Of a stretch of 64,000 nt of DNA, positions 17,513-27,060 are shown in pieces (within the stretch, counting starts at the first letter, position 1; the number at the start of each line of letters is the position of its first letter). The position numbers and the translations under genes are program-made. Under the pieces are notes generated by a model. It saw nothing but the letters and a program-made list of their open reading frames with translations, was not told where the DNA came from and ran no database searches. Source of the DNA: Clostridia bacterium (lineage in GTDB: Bacteria > Bacillota > Clostridia > Lachnospirales > Lachnospiraceae); the NCBI GenBank assembly GCA_003249225.1, contig QKJQ01000036.1, positions 1 through 64,000 on the forward strand, written 5' to 3'.

Positions 17513-17756
17513 CATATGATTTGACGTAAGTTGGGGCAAATGCTCCGACAGGACGAGAAAAATCGGTGTATTAATAGGATAATTGTGGATAATTATTAAG
17601 AAAGCGATTATAATTTATAAATAGTAGCAAGCAAAACAATAAAAAAGTGATGTTTTAGTGCAAGTTAAAACCAACCACGCACGGATCAATGGTTTGTAGG
17701 TTTACTTAATTCTTTAATGGCTGCAAGAAGAAAAAATTTAAGGAAAGAGGAGTCTC
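17513..17756. other. Intergenic region upstream of the peptidase gene
   Basis: No coding region. A TATAAT box at 17609-17614 is the likely -10 of the peptidase promoter, but the nearest -35-like hexamer (TTGTGG, 17583) is too distant at 20 bases. I saw no integrase fragment or tRNA piece here. Confidence 0.3.
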
Positions 17757-18836
17757 ATGAATACAAAAAGACTGGAACGTATCTATGAAATCATGGAAGA
17801 AAAGAAGGTAACACAGGTCTTGCTTACGGATCCCTATGCAATATTCTATGTAACGGGTAAATGGCAAGAACCAGGAGAACGTTTCTTTGGAATATATTTG
17901 AACCGTGAAGTGGAGCGGAATAAGCTTTTCGTAAATAAACTGTTTACGATCGAGGAAGATCTGGGTGTTGAAAAGGTGTGGTTCACCGATACCGACAATG
18001 CCATGGAGCTGGTCAGCCATTATACAGATAAGACCAGCGCACTGGGCGTTGATAAGCTTCTGCCGGCAAGATTCCTGTTGCCTTTGATGGAGCATAACGC
18101 AGCCCTGTCTTATGTAAATGCTTCTGACTGCATTGACCTTGTCAGAGCCTGCAAAGATGAACAGGAAAAAGAAAAGATGAGAGCCGCATCAAGCCTGAAC
18201 GATCAGGCAATAGGGCTATTGACGAAAAAAATAAAACTTGGCATGAAGGAGACAGCGCTTGCACAGGACTTAAAAAAGATTTATCAGGAGCTGGGCTGTG
18301 ATGGGGTATCATTTCCCCCGTTAATCTGCTTTGGTGCGAATGCGGCGGTGGGACATCATGAGCCAGATGAAACTACGTTGGCAGAAGGGGACTGCGTGCT
18401 GATTGACATTGGTTGCAAGAAGGATTTTTACTGCGCGGACATGACAAGAACCTTCTTTTTTCGAAACATTTCAGAGAAACAAAGAGAAGTTTATGAGATC
18501 GTCAAAGAAGCGAATGCGCGGGCGGAGGCTTTGATACAGCCGGGGCGTAAGCTTTGCGATATCGACAGAGCAGCAAGAGACTTCATTTCAGATAAAGGGT
18601 ATGGTGAGTACTTTACACATCGCCTGGGTCATTTTATCGGGATGGAAGTGCATGAACATGGCGATGTCTCCGCGGTGAATCAAAATGAATTAAAACCAGG
18701 AATGATATTTTCCATTGAGCCGGGTATATATCTGCCGGGTGAACTGGGTGTTCGAATTGAAGATCTCGTTCTGGTGACGGAAGATGGATGCGAGGTACTG
18801 AACTCCTACAGTAAAGACATAGAGATGTTGAACTGA
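17757..18836 (+). CDS. Xaa-Pro aminopeptidase-like M24 metallopeptidase
   Basis: This 359-aa enzyme of the M24B family is expected to remove N-terminal residues next to proline in the cytoplasm. An N-terminal creatinase-like domain (about 1-125) precedes the pita-bread catalytic domain. All five metal ligands are seen: Asp217 (IDIG), Asp228 (ADMTRT), His292 (LGHFIG), Glu321 (IEPGIY) and Glu335 (RIEDLV). Length is normal for short PepP/PepQ-like enzymes. An AAGAGGAG ribosome site precedes the ATG. It is monocistronic and is the first gene of ordinary base composition after the accessory block. Confidence 0.92.
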   Translation: MNTKRLERIYEIMEEKKVTQVLLTDPYAIFYVTGKWQEPGERFFGIYLNREVERNKLFVNKLFTIEEDLGVEKVWFTDTDNAMELVSHYTDKTSALGVDKLLPARFLLPLMEHNAALSYVNASDCIDLVRACKDEQEKEKMRAASSLNDQAIGLLTKKIKLGMKETALAQDLKKIYQELGCDGVSFPPLICFGANAAVGHHEPDETTLAEGDCVLIDIGCKKDFYCADMTRTFFFRNISEKQREVYEIVKEANARAEALIQPGRKLCDIDRAARDFISDKGYGEYFTHRLGHFIGMEVHEHGDVSAVNQNELKPGMIFSIEPGIYLPGELGVRIEDLVLVTEDGCEVLNSYSKDIEMLN

Positions 18837-19401
18837 CACAGGACTTTATGCTCCGAACCAGATATACGTATTTTTGTATTCCCGTGGTTTGCCAGAATAT
18901 GATTTATTATTAAGAAGGGTACGGAATAAGTACGGATGTCTTTCCTTTCAATTTTGTTTAAAGGAAGAGAGATAATTAAATTTAGAGGAATAATTTTTCG
19001 ATAATCAAGCAGCATACATTGTATAGAGGCATGTTCTGATGTAACCGTCAGAGCATGCTCTTTGTAATTTTCGACATGATTTTTTAGAAGGATTACGAAC
19101 GATGCCGGTGAAACCAGAGGAAAAATCAAAAGGATTTCTGCCAGACAGAAGGAAATAAAGATTGAACAAAATACAAAAATAATTAAACTCATGATATGGC
19201 ATATTTTAAGATAAAAAAGACATAGGAATCGTATAAATATGAAGATATTACATATAAACTGCTTTTTATATGTAAATTTTGTATAATGTATCCAATTATA
19301 ATTGAATAAGCTTCTGAAACAAGGTATAATGCACTTGATTTTTAACTAAACAAATTAAGTAAGTATTTTGTGATTAATTTAGTAAAGAGAGGGTGCAAAG
19401 T
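18837..19401. other. Long intergenic region with terminator and palindrome
   Basis: No gene I can support. A hairpin (11-bp stem, GCATGTTCTGA with TCAGAGCATGC, 19029-19058) followed by TCTTTGTAATTTT may be a terminator for a short transcript. An inverted repeat TACATATAAA / TTTATATGTA at 19249-19274 lies just upstream of a TATAAT box (19282-19287), the probable -10 for the chemoreceptor gene, so it could be an operator. A tiny frame of 18 codons at about 19101 is probably chance. Confidence 0.4.
19029..19065 (+). terminator. Possible terminator hairpin
   Basis: An 11-bp stem with one T-G pair and an 8-base loop, followed by an interrupted T-rich tail. It is about 190 bases after the peptidase stop, far for its terminator, so it may end a small RNA or a long 3' untranslated region. 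Confidence 0.45.
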
Positions 19402-21654
19402 ATGAGCTATGAGGGTAAGCATGAGCAGAGAGAGGTGCAGTCTGGAGATCAGAAAAATTACCAGACGCTGGCTGGAAAGCAGAAAAAGGCAAAACGAAAA
19501 ATAGGCAGTGAGAGTGGGGACAAGGTAGAAGCAGTTAACAAAAAAGATACTGCAAATAAAAAGGTAAACATAGGACAGACAGAAAAGTTAAACAAACATT
19601 TTTTTAATAGTATCGGATTTCGTTTCATTATTGCTTTTACGATTCCTATCGTGTTTATGATATGCATTGGCATACTGTCATACCGTCAGGCATCGGACGC
19701 GATTATTACAAGCTTTAAAGACAATGGCTACCAGTCAATTCTTATGACCGATGATTACAGTTCCTTTGGTCTTGACTCGGTAGAAGCAACGGCTTTCCAA
19801 TATGTTGTGGATGAATCGTACCAGAAGTATTTCAGCAACTTTTATATAACGGAAGCCTCAACGGAGGCTGATATTCTGGCGGCGATGAAAAGTCTGATTT
19901 TTGCCAAGCAGCTCTCGGATGAATTTATATCCGATATCCATTTTATATCGAAGAATAAAGATATGGTGAGTACATCGGAACTTAGTACAACAGATTATGA
20001 GAGCGTATACCAGAGTTTTCTGGAGACAGAGGAAGGTGCAAATCTGGCTGAAGATTCAAAAGGCGGCTACTGGTTCGGCAACAGTGACATGCTGAACGCG
20101 ATCTCAGATAACAAAGATGTTGCGATACGCTATTGCAAAGGTTTCCAGGCAGGGAAAGGATGCGTTATCATTGACGTTAGCAAAGAACGAATCATCAGCA
20201 TTTTAAGTCAGCTTGATTTTGGTGAAAACAGCCTGATTGGATTTATAACCAGCGATGGGAAAGAGATCATTACATCTGCCGGTGCAGAAGTAGAAGATAG
20301 CAACGCATTGCTGACGGGAACTGACTTTTATCAGCAGGCAAGAAATAATATAGAAGAAACAAGCGGAACAATGGATGTTGAATATAATGGTGAGGCGCAG
20401 TTATTTGTCTATTCGATCCTAGAAGACAGTCAGGTCATGATATGTGCACTGGTACCAGAAGCAAATATGATATCGAGGGTTCAGGGCATCAAGTTGTTGA
20501 CGATACTTACGGTATTGATTTCTATCATTGTTGTAGCAATTATAGGAAGCATTATGACACTTGACCTTCAAAAAGTTATTCGCTATATGAACAATAAGTT
20601 CTATGAGGTAGCAGAAGGAAATCTTACGGTTCAGATGAAGTCAAAAAGAAAAGATGAATTCTTGTCCCTTTTAAAAGGTACCAATCATATGATAGAGCGT
20701 ATGAAGGAACTGATTATGCAGGTCAAAGCACATATGGATCTGGTCGTTGGTTCTGCAGAAAATGTCAACAAAGCATCAAATGAATTCTTACAGTCTTCTG
20801 AAACAATTAAGATATCCATTGATGAAATTCAGATTGGTATCAGAGAGCAGGCTTCAGATTCGGTTGCATGCTTTAACAGCCTTGATGTACTTTCCGGAAA
20901 AATCGATCTGATAAATGGAGAGGCAACGAACATAAATAGAATTGCAAAAAGTACAATGCAAAGCATCGACCACGGTAAGAACGCGATTCATGTGTTAGAG
21001 GAAAAGGCAAAGGCAACAGCGAAGGTCACAAGTAAGATGAAAGAAAGCATCAATGTGCTGGAAGATAAATCCAACATGATCAGCAGTATCTCATCGACAA
21101 TTAACAGTATTGCTGAAGAGACCAATCTTCTTTCACTGAATGCTTCCATAGAAGCTGCAAGGGCCGGAATCTACGGAAAGGGCTTTTCTGTAATTGCAGA
21201 TGAGATCAGGAAGCTGGCAGATCAAAGTGCATCTTCTGTTAATGAAATCTCAAATCTGGTTCATGAAATACAGCAGCAGATTGGAAGCACAGCGAAAGTC
21301 GTTGGTGAAGTGGAGCATATTGTACAGGAACAGGAAGGTTCTGTAAGAGAGACAGAAGACTCCTTTGACACAATGAATACACAGGTCAATCAATTCGTTG
21401 AGACTATAAATTCCATTCTGGGTAAGATTGCAGAGGTACAAAAATCAAAGGTTGAAGCCATGTCAGCAATGGAACATATTTCAGCGGTTTCACAACAGAC
21501 AGAAAGCAGCTCTTATGAGATTACGGAGATTACCAATAAGCAGCTGGAAGATGTGAAAGAGCTCGGTATGCTGTCGAAGAAGCTGGACCGTGATGCGAGA
21601 GAATTGATGGAAGTTACAGAACGCTTTATCGTTGAGGAAAAGGAAAATAACTAG
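19402..21654 (+). CDS. Methyl-accepting chemotaxis protein 1
   Basis: This 750-aa transmembrane chemoreceptor starts with a ~65-residue cytoplasmic, Lys-rich extension, unusual for the family. A first membrane helix (about 74-97), an extracellular sensor of ~270 residues of the Cache type, a second helix (about 368-392), a HAMP domain and a long signalling coiled coil follow. The hairpin tip reads [18 protein letters not shown], the conserved CheA/CheW contact. The start is the ATG at 19402 with AAGAGAGGG 8 bases upstream; a GTG at 19393 lies in that site. Ligand unknown. The spacer after it is repetitive. Confidence 0.92.
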   Translation: MSYEGKHEQREVQSGDQKNYQTLAGKQKKAKRKIGSESGDKVEAVNKKDTANKKVNIGQTEKLNKHFFNSIGFRFIIAFTIPIVFMICIGILSYRQASDAIITSFKDNGYQSILMTDDYSSFGLDSVEATAFQYVVDESYQKYFSNFYITEASTEADILAAMKSLIFAKQLSDEFISDIHFISKNKDMVSTSELSTTDYESVYQSFLETEEGANLAEDSKGGYWFGNSDMLNAISDNKDVAIRYCKGFQAGKGCVIIDVSKERIISILSQLDFGENSLIGFITSDGKEIITSAGAEVEDSNALLTGTDFYQQARNNIEETSGTMDVEYNGEAQLFVYSILEDSQVMICALVPEANMISRVQGIKLLTILTVLISIIVVAIIGSIMTLDLQKVIRYMNNKFYEVAEGNLTVQMKSKRKDEFLSLLKGTNHMIERMKELIMQVKAHMDLVVGSAENVNKASNEFLQSSETIKISIDEIQIGIREQASDSVACFNSLDVLSGKIDLINGEATNINRIAKSTMQSIDHGKNAIHVLEEKAKATAKVTSKMKESINVLEDKSNMISSISSTINSIAEETNLLSLNASIEAARAGIYGKGFSVIADEIRKLADQSASSVNEISNLVHEIQQQIGSTAKVVGEVEHIVQEQEGSVRETEDSFDTMNTQVNQFVETINSILGKIAEVQKSKVEAMSAMEHISAVSQQTESSSYEITEITNKQLEDVKELGMLSKKLDRDARELMEVTERFIVEEKENN

Positions 21655-21716
21655 CGGTTTTTGCAGAAGCAAAGAAAATGGAACTTTGTTCTCTCCTTAG
21701 AAAGGTATGAATTCTT

Positions 21717-21890
21717 CTGATAAGCATGAATGTCCCGGATAAGCTTGATAAGTCTTAAAAGCATGAATGTCCTGATAAGCTTGAAAAGTCTTAAAAACAT
21801 GAAAAGTACTGATAAGCATGAAAAGTCTTAAAAACATGAAAAGTACTGATATGCTTGAAAAGTACTGATAAATAAGAATCGTCCTGATTG
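21717..21890. repeat. Imperfect tandem repeat array
   Basis: A unit of about 37 bp, CTGATAAGCTTGAAAAGTC then TTAAAAACATGAAAAGTA, recurs three to four times with variants and ends in half-units of about 19 bp (CTGATATGCTTGAAAAGTA). The two halves resemble each other, so the basic unit is ~18-19 bp. The array lies between the chemoreceptor and the sugar kinase genes and ends exactly at a TATAAT promoter box. It has stop codons in every frame and looks non-coding. Confidence 0.75.
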
Positions 21891-21897
21891 GTATAAT
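21889..21897 (+). promoter_or_regulatory. Extended -10 promoter TGGTATAAT
   Basis: The TGN-TATAAT extended -10 at 21889-21897 sits directly after the repeat array and about 200 bases before the sugar kinase start. No good -35 is needed for this promoter class. The repeat array would occupy the -35 and upstream activator positions. Confidence 0.45.
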
Positions 21898-22098
21898 TTC
21901 ACGTATGAATCATACAGGATCAGGGCTGAAAGGACAAAGGGAAATAAAATAAAGCGAAGCAAAAATCATACAGATAGAAATATAAAATAATTTATTTTAG
22001 TGTAAAATATAGTTGTAAAAAGTATAGCACTAGTGATAAAGTATAGAATAGAAAACTATTTATTTTACAATAAAAGAAGTTATTACGAGGAGGATATT
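21898..22098. other. Leader of the sugar kinase gene
   Basis: About 200 AT-rich bases with several TATAGT/TATAAA-like boxes (near 22005-22050) that could be further promoters. No hairpin strong enough to call and no riboswitch recognised. Confidence 0.3.
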
Positions 22099-23697
22099 AT
22101 GTTGAACAAAGAAGCCATTGAAAAAGGCAGAACAGCACTTGGTATTGAACTTGGATCTACCAGAATTAAAGCGGTATTAGTGAATGACAAAAACGAGCCG
22201 ATTGCTTCCGGAAGTCATGAATGGGAGAACAAATATATAGATGGCATATGGACCTATAGTCTGGAAGCGATATGGACAGGTATTCAGGATGCTTATCAGG
22301 CACTTTGTAATGATGTAAAAGAAAAATATGATGTAACGGTTACGACGATCGGTGCGATTGGCTTTAGTGCCATGATGCACGGGTATATGGCTTTTAATGA
22401 AGCGGATCAGCTGCTGGTGCCATTCAGGACCTGGAGAAATACGATCACAGGAGAAGCATCGGAGATTCTGACAGAGAAACTGAACTTTCATATACCACAG
22501 AGATGGAGCATTGCACACCTTTACCAGGCTATGTTAAAAAAGGAAGAGCATGTAGCAAAGATCAAATCCTTCAATACCCTTGCAGGCTATGTTCACTGGA
22601 TGTTAACCGGTAAAAAAGTTCTAGGTGTTGGTGAAGCTTCCGGTATGTTCCCAATTGATCCAAACACAGGAACTTTTGATAAGAAGAGAATCGCAATATT
22701 TGATGAACTTATCGCAGCGCAGGGATATTCCCTAAAGCTTGAGAATCTGTTACCGGGTGTTCTGACGGCCGGTGAGAATGCCGGAAAGCTTACAGAAGAA
22801 GGCGCCAAGCTTCTTGATCCAAGTGGTAACTTAAAAGCCGGAATTCCTTTCTGTCCACCGGAAGGTGATGCAGGAACCGGCATGATTGCTACCAATAGTG
22901 TTGCGCAGAGAACCGGAAATGTATCCGCAGGAACTTCGGTCTTTGCTATGATCGTTCTTGAAAAAGAGCTGTCAAAAGCATACGAGGAGATTGATCTTGT
23001 AACTACACCAACAGGCAGCCTGGTTGCCATGGTTCACTGCAATAACTGTACTTCAGACCTCAATGCCTGGATCAATGTGTTCAAAGAATTTACAGATGCT
23101 CTTGGTGTAAAAGTGGATATGAATGACCTGTATTCTGTTCTATACAACAAAGCGCTGGAAGGTGATGCGGATGGCGGTGGACTGCTTGCTTACAATTACT
23201 TTTCCGGGGAGCATATCACAGGATTTGAAAAAGGCTGTCCTTTGTTCGTTCGGAGCGTAGACAGCAAATTCAATCTTGCAAACTTTATGCGTGTTCATTT
23301 GTTTACTGCACTTGGTGCGTTAAAGATTGGACTTGATATCCTGTTGAAACAGGAAGGGGTTCAGGTCGATTCCATTCTTGGTCACGGTGGATTGTTCAAG
23401 ACCAAAGAAGTCGGTCAGAAGATCATGGCAGCAGCAATGAATGCACCGGTTTCTGTAATGGAGACCGCAGGGGAAGGCGGAGCCTGGGGTATTGCAGTTC
23501 TGGCATCCTATATGATGAACAAAGAAGAAAAAGAAACCCTGGACGCATATCTTACAAATAAAGTATTTGCCGGACAGAACGCAGTAACTGTAACACCGGA
23601 CGAAAAAGATGTGGAAGGATTTAACCAGTTTATACAAAGATACCGTGCAGGACTTGCAATCGAAAGAGCAGCAGTTGATGCATTGGATGCAGAATAA
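22099..23697 (+). CDS. FGGY-family carbohydrate kinase (xylulokinase/ribulokinase-like)
   Basis: This 532-aa sugar kinase of the FGGY family phosphorylates a sugar with ATP in the cytoplasm. The N-terminal phosphate motif [12 protein letters not shown], the central ASGMFPID and [11 protein letters not shown] segments and the C-terminal HGGLFKT and [13 protein letters not shown] segments follow the order of the two actin-like domains. The start is ATG 22099, 5 bases after GAGGAGG; an upstream in-frame ATG at 22033 lacks a site. Members of this Clostridial subgroup are usually labelled xylulokinase, but substrate cannot be fixed here and no isomerase or epimerase gene is adjacent. A strong terminator follows, so it is monocistronic. 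Confidence 0.85.
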   Translation: MLNKEAIEKGRTALGIELGSTRIKAVLVNDKNEPIASGSHEWENKYIDGIWTYSLEAIWTGIQDAYQALCNDVKEKYDVTVTTIGAIGFSAMMHGYMAFNEADQLLVPFRTWRNTITGEASEILTEKLNFHIPQRWSIAHLYQAMLKKEEHVAKIKSFNTLAGYVHWMLTGKKVLGVGEASGMFPIDPNTGTFDKKRIAIFDELIAAQGYSLKLENLLPGVLTAGENAGKLTEEGAKLLDPSGNLKAGIPFCPPEGDAGTGMIATNSVAQRTGNVSAGTSVFAMIVLEKELSKAYEEIDLVTTPTGSLVAMVHCNNCTSDLNAWINVFKEFTDALGVKVDMNDLYSVLYNKALEGDADGGGLLAYNYFSGEHITGFEKGCPLFVRSVDSKFNLANFMRVHLFTALGALKIGLDILLKQEGVQVDSILGHGGLFKTKEVGQKIMAAAMNAPVSVMETAGEGGAWGIAVLASYMMNKEEKETLDAYLTNKVFAGQNAVTVTPDEKDVEGFNQFIQRYRAGLAIERAAVDALDAE

Positions 23698-23719
23698 TTA
23701 ACTTTACTTTATAGAATGA

Positions 23720-23778
23720 AACGGTCGTAAAGATACTTCATGGTAATAACCAGAAGCATTTTTACGGCCGTTTTTTGT
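23720..23778 (+). terminator. Rho-independent terminator
   Basis: The arms AACGGTCGTAAA and TTTACGGCCGTT pair over 12 bp with one wobble, followed by TTTTTTG. It ends the sugar kinase transcript. Confidence 0.9.
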
Positions 23779-24013
23779 TTGCAACAGAAACCTTGCTCAG
23801 GGTTTCAGAGAGAAAAACGCAAGGCTTTGCTTTTTACTGCCTATTGTTTAAAAAAGAAGGAAAATCAGCAAAAGAGGAAAAATATTTTTATATTTTTTGT
23901 AATAATATTAGGACTTTAGCATTATCAAAAGTTAATTTATGTTAGACCTTTACAGAAAAAAGGAAAGATGATATGATGTTCGCTGTGCAAAAAAAGAAAG
24001 GAAGGAAAAGTAA
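23779..24013. other. Intergenic region upstream of chemoreceptor 2
   Basis: About 235 AT-rich bases with runs of T and A. Several TTTTTTGTAATAATATT-like boxes (23893-23910) could be promoter elements, but no convincing pair was found. No coding region. Confidence 0.3.
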
Positions 24014-26026
24014 GTGAAGGGCAAAGGACTATTTAGAAAAATATTCATTTCATCGTTACTATGTATGCTGATTCCGGTGCTGATCATATCAGCCTATGTT
24101 GTTTATACAACATATAAAAATCAGAAAAGTATTAACAATACCAGACTGAAGGATCTGGTTTATGAGAAGCAGCAGCAGATTGAAGCAGAGATTTCAGAAC
24201 AAAAAGAAACCATGTATACGATAAAGATCAATCCATTTACAAGCGAAATGTACACTAATCTGGCATATGGTAATTATGCAGATGTAAGTGATATGAATAG
24301 CTATTTGAAATTATTATACGAGAACAAAGATGGACTATATGAGAATTTATTTGCCGTTTATGGCGATCTGGGGGTGTCGGACTGCTTTGATGGAACCACC
24401 TTACATGATGTATCTGACGAAAACTGGTATGAAGAAACCTTACAAAATGGACTGACCTTCCGGTACGACATATCACCGACCTCTAACAGCCCTGTGTTAA
24501 CGATTACGGATAGCGTACAGGTTGATGATAAAACGGTAGGTGCGATCGTTATAGCAGTTGCCTTAGAAAAAATGACAGACAATATTGTTGCAATGAATTC
24601 TGAAGGATATAACATTCTTTTAGTCAATAATGAAGGTATGGTCATAGCATCAAACGATACCAGCCGGATCATGTCGTTAAACCTGAGTGATGAAACCTCA
24701 GAGATGAATGCTTTTTATACTGCCATGCTGCAAGATAAAAGTGGTCTGGGTGAATTTACCTTGGACGGGGTCGCTTATACGGCTGCTTATCAGTATAACG
24801 AAGAAGTTGATATGTATACCATACTATTCATGTCAACACAGGATTATATGGGTGTTATTTATCAGATGATTTATGGAATTCTGATTGTAGCAGTCTTATG
24901 TATTGCTGTGGCATTGCTGTTAATAACCTTTGTCAGCCGAGACATCACAAAACCGATATCTGAACTCTGTGCAAGTATCGAAATACTTGGAAATGCTGAT
25001 TTTTCACAGGGTATCCCTAAAAAACTTACAAAGAGAAAAGATGAGATTGGAATGCTTGGTAATTCTGTTGAGGGTATGACTGGCTCCGTCAAGGAGGTCA
25101 TCGAGCAGGTACAGAAGGAGAGTCTGAATGTTGATGAATATATGCAGGAGTCGTTTACCAAGCTTACTGTGTTAACTGATCTGACGCAGCATGTCTCTGA
25201 AGTTACGGAGCAGACAGCAGCAGGAACGGAAGAAACAGCAGCCTCAGCACAGGAGATGAATGTCACTGCGGTAGAGATCAACAATAAAGTGCAGGGAATG
25301 AAGGAGAAAGCAGAATCCGGCGCGGAAATCGTTGCTTCCATACAGGGGCGTGCCCTTGATCTAAAAAAGAGCGCAGAGGAATCTCAGAAGATTGCATTTG
25401 TGACAAGGGATGTAGTAGAAAAAGAAACAAAGGAAGCAATCGAGCAGTCAAAGGCTGTGGAACAGATTAATCTATTAACAGAATCAATTCTGGACATTGT
25501 AGAGCAGACAACATTGCTTGCTTTGAATGCAAGCATAGAAGCTGCGAGAGCGGGAGAAGCCGGCAAAGGCTTTGCGGTGGTTGCCGAAGAAATCAGAAAG
25601 CTTGCAGAACATTCAAAGGATACAATTTCAAAAATACAAAAGGTCACAGAGCAGGTAGTGTCATCTGTTGAAGGTCTTTCCATCAACTCCGAAAAGGTTC
25701 TTGGATTTATCAGAGAAAAGGTTATCAATGACTACAACACCATGGTACACATCGGAGAACAGTATTATGATGACTCTGAAACCTTCCGAAGCTTCATGGA
25801 TAGCTTTGATTCTTCTTCTCAGGAACTGGCAGAGGCTATGTCCTATCTGAATAATATCATTACTGAGATTTCAAATGCAAATAATGATAATGCAGCGGGC
25901 AATCAAAAAATTGCAGAAAGTACCTCTGAAGTTCTTGAAAAAGTGGAGGACATCAGCAAACTTATGGATGTAACAAAAGCAAGTTTTACAAATCTGTTAA
26001 CCAGTGTTGAGAAATTTATCATTTAA
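24014..26026 (+). CDS. Methyl-accepting chemotaxis protein 2
   Basis: This 670-aa chemoreceptor has a first membrane helix at about 11-31, an extracellular double-Cache-type sensor (about 35-280), a second helix (about 283-306), HAMP, and a signalling domain with tip [22 protein letters not shown] at 24014 is taken as start: AAGGAAGGA precedes it at about 8 bases, and [14 protein letters not shown] follows as a normal receptor N-terminus. It shares receptor layout with the protein at 19402 but differs in the sensor, so a different ligand is expected. It is preceded by a long AT-rich leader and followed by another repetitive spacer. Confidence 0.92.
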   Translation: MKGKGLFRKIFISSLLCMLIPVLIISAYVVYTTYKNQKSINNTRLKDLVYEKQQQIEAEISEQKETMYTIKINPFTSEMYTNLAYGNYADVSDMNSYLKLLYENKDGLYENLFAVYGDLGVSDCFDGTTLHDVSDENWYEETLQNGLTFRYDISPTSNSPVLTITDSVQVDDKTVGAIVIAVALEKMTDNIVAMNSEGYNILLVNNEGMVIASNDTSRIMSLNLSDETSEMNAFYTAMLQDKSGLGEFTLDGVAYTAAYQYNEEVDMYTILFMSTQDYMGVIYQMIYGILIVAVLCIAVALLLITFVSRDITKPISELCASIEILGNADFSQGIPKKLTKRKDEIGMLGNSVEGMTGSVKEVIEQVQKESLNVDEYMQESFTKLTVLTDLTQHVSEVTEQTAAGTEETAASAQEMNVTAVEINNKVQGMKEKAESGAEIVASIQGRALDLKKSAEESQKIAFVTRDVVEKETKEAIEQSKAVEQINLLTESILDIVEQTTLLALNASIEAARAGEAGKGFAVVAEEIRKLAEHSKDTISKIQKVTEQVVSSVEGLSINSEKVLGFIREKVINDYNTMVHIGEQYYDDSETFRSFMDSFDSSSQELAEAMSYLNNIITEISNANNDNAAGNQKIAESTSEVLEKVEDISKLMDVTKASFTNLLTSVEKFII

Positions 26027-26190
26027 GCAGAAAGAAAACATCGCATAAGAATAAATTTAGCAAAAAGAATAAATTTTGAACACAACGGAACATAGAAGTA
26101 GAATAGACAGCGAATAAGAATAAACATAGATTAAGAATAAGCATTGCATAAGAAGGAACAGGGTAGAAATTCCGGTTCGAAGGCAAGAAA
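26027..26190. repeat. AT-rich spacer with repeated AAGAATAA motifs
   Basis: The motif (A)AGAATAA recurs at least four times between 26046 and 26143 (GCATAAGAATAAA, AAAAGAATAAA, GAATAAGAATAAACA, TTAAGAATAAGCA), with irregular spacing. Like the array at 21717 it lies just after a chemoreceptor gene. It is probably non-coding. Confidence 0.45.
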
Positions 26191-26233
26191 AAAGCAGGAT
26201 CAATTCATGTAAGAGTTGAGCCTGCTTTCCTTA
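26191..26233 (+). terminator. Hairpin terminator after chemoreceptor 2
   Basis: AAAGCAGG pairs with CCTGCTTT, and an inner TCAA/TTGA extends the stem after one mismatch. The tail is CCTTATTATA, moderately T-rich. It lies about 165 bases after the chemoreceptor stop, behind the repetitive spacer. Confidence 0.65.
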
Positions 26234-26349
26234 TTATATGAAAAGAAGCAAACATAAATACAAACAATAAATAAACAACACACTTGAAACTCTGCTGTAT
26301 TAATTCTATTATAAAGAAAAAGGCACCAACAGAGGATGGGATAATTCGT

Positions 26350-27060
26350 ATGATCAACATTGCTATTGTAGAAGATGACAAGAAGTATTCTGAGACATTA
26401 CAACGATATATCATGAGATATGATCAGGAAAGCGGAACCAGGTTCAATCTCTCTGTGTTTGAAGACGGAGAAGATGTGGTCACCGATTACAAGGCGAATT
26501 ATGACATCATTCTGATGGATATTGAAATGACCTTCCTGAATGGTATGGAGGCAGCAGAGCGCATTCGCATGGTGGATAAAGACGTAATAATTATATTCAT
26601 TACCAATATGCCTCAGTATGCCATCAAAGGTTATGCAGTCGATGCGCTGGATTATGTACTGAAGCCAATCAACTATTTTGCATTTTCCCAGCGAATAGAC
26701 CGTGCACTGACCAGACTCAGGCGCAGGGAAAAGAAATTTATCTCCATTAATGTGAAGGGTGGAAAAGTTAAGATCGATGAAGATACCATCTACTATATTG
26801 AGTCAAACAACCACAATCTAATCTTTCATACCAGTGCCGGAGAATATACCTCGAGGATGACACTGCGGGAGATGATTGAGATTCTGGATGACAAGAGATT
26901 TTTTCAATGCAATAAATGCTACCTGATAAACCTTGAGTATGTGACGAGCTGTCAGGAAAGTGAAGTAATCGTTTCAAAAGACACGCTGCAGGTAAGCCGC
27001 CTGAGAAAGAAAGCACTGATGGATGCGCTTAACGACTATATTAATGAGGTAAGCAAATGA
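26350..27060 (+). CDS. LytTR-family response regulator (AgrA-like)
   Basis: This 236-aa two-component response regulator has a receiver domain with the acidic pair at Asp9/Asp10, phospho-acceptor Asp57 (IILMDIEM) and the conserved Lys in VLKPINY. The C-terminal LytTR DNA-binding domain (about 130-230) shows FFQCNKCYLINLEYV. The start is placed at 26350, where MINIAIVEDD begins as in all such proteins; the longer frame from 26284 has no ribosome site. It overlaps the kinase gene by 4 bases (ATGA), so the pair is translationally coupled. Contrast with the LytTR protein at 8943, which lacks the acceptor Asp. Confidence 0.92.
   Translation: MINIAIVEDDKKYSETLQRYIMRYDQESGTRFNLSVFEDGEDVVTDYKANYDIILMDIEMTFLNGMEAAERIRMVDKDVIIIFITNMPQYAIKGYAVDALDYVLKPINYFAFSQRIDRALTRLRRREKKFISINVKGGKVKIDEDTIYYIESNNHNLIFHTSAGEYTSRMTLREMIEILDDKRFFQCNKCYLINLEYVTSCQESEVIVSKDTLQVSRLRKKALMDALNDYINEVSK

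Noticed and set aside
18806..19192. 128-codon minus-strand membrane-protein-like frame
   Set aside because: It overlaps the end of the peptidase gene and lacks a ribosome site; hydrophobic character comes from AT-rich DNA.
21717..21890. CRISPR array
   Set aside because: Repeats are contiguous and imperfect, with no unique spacers of constant length, and no cas gene is nearby.
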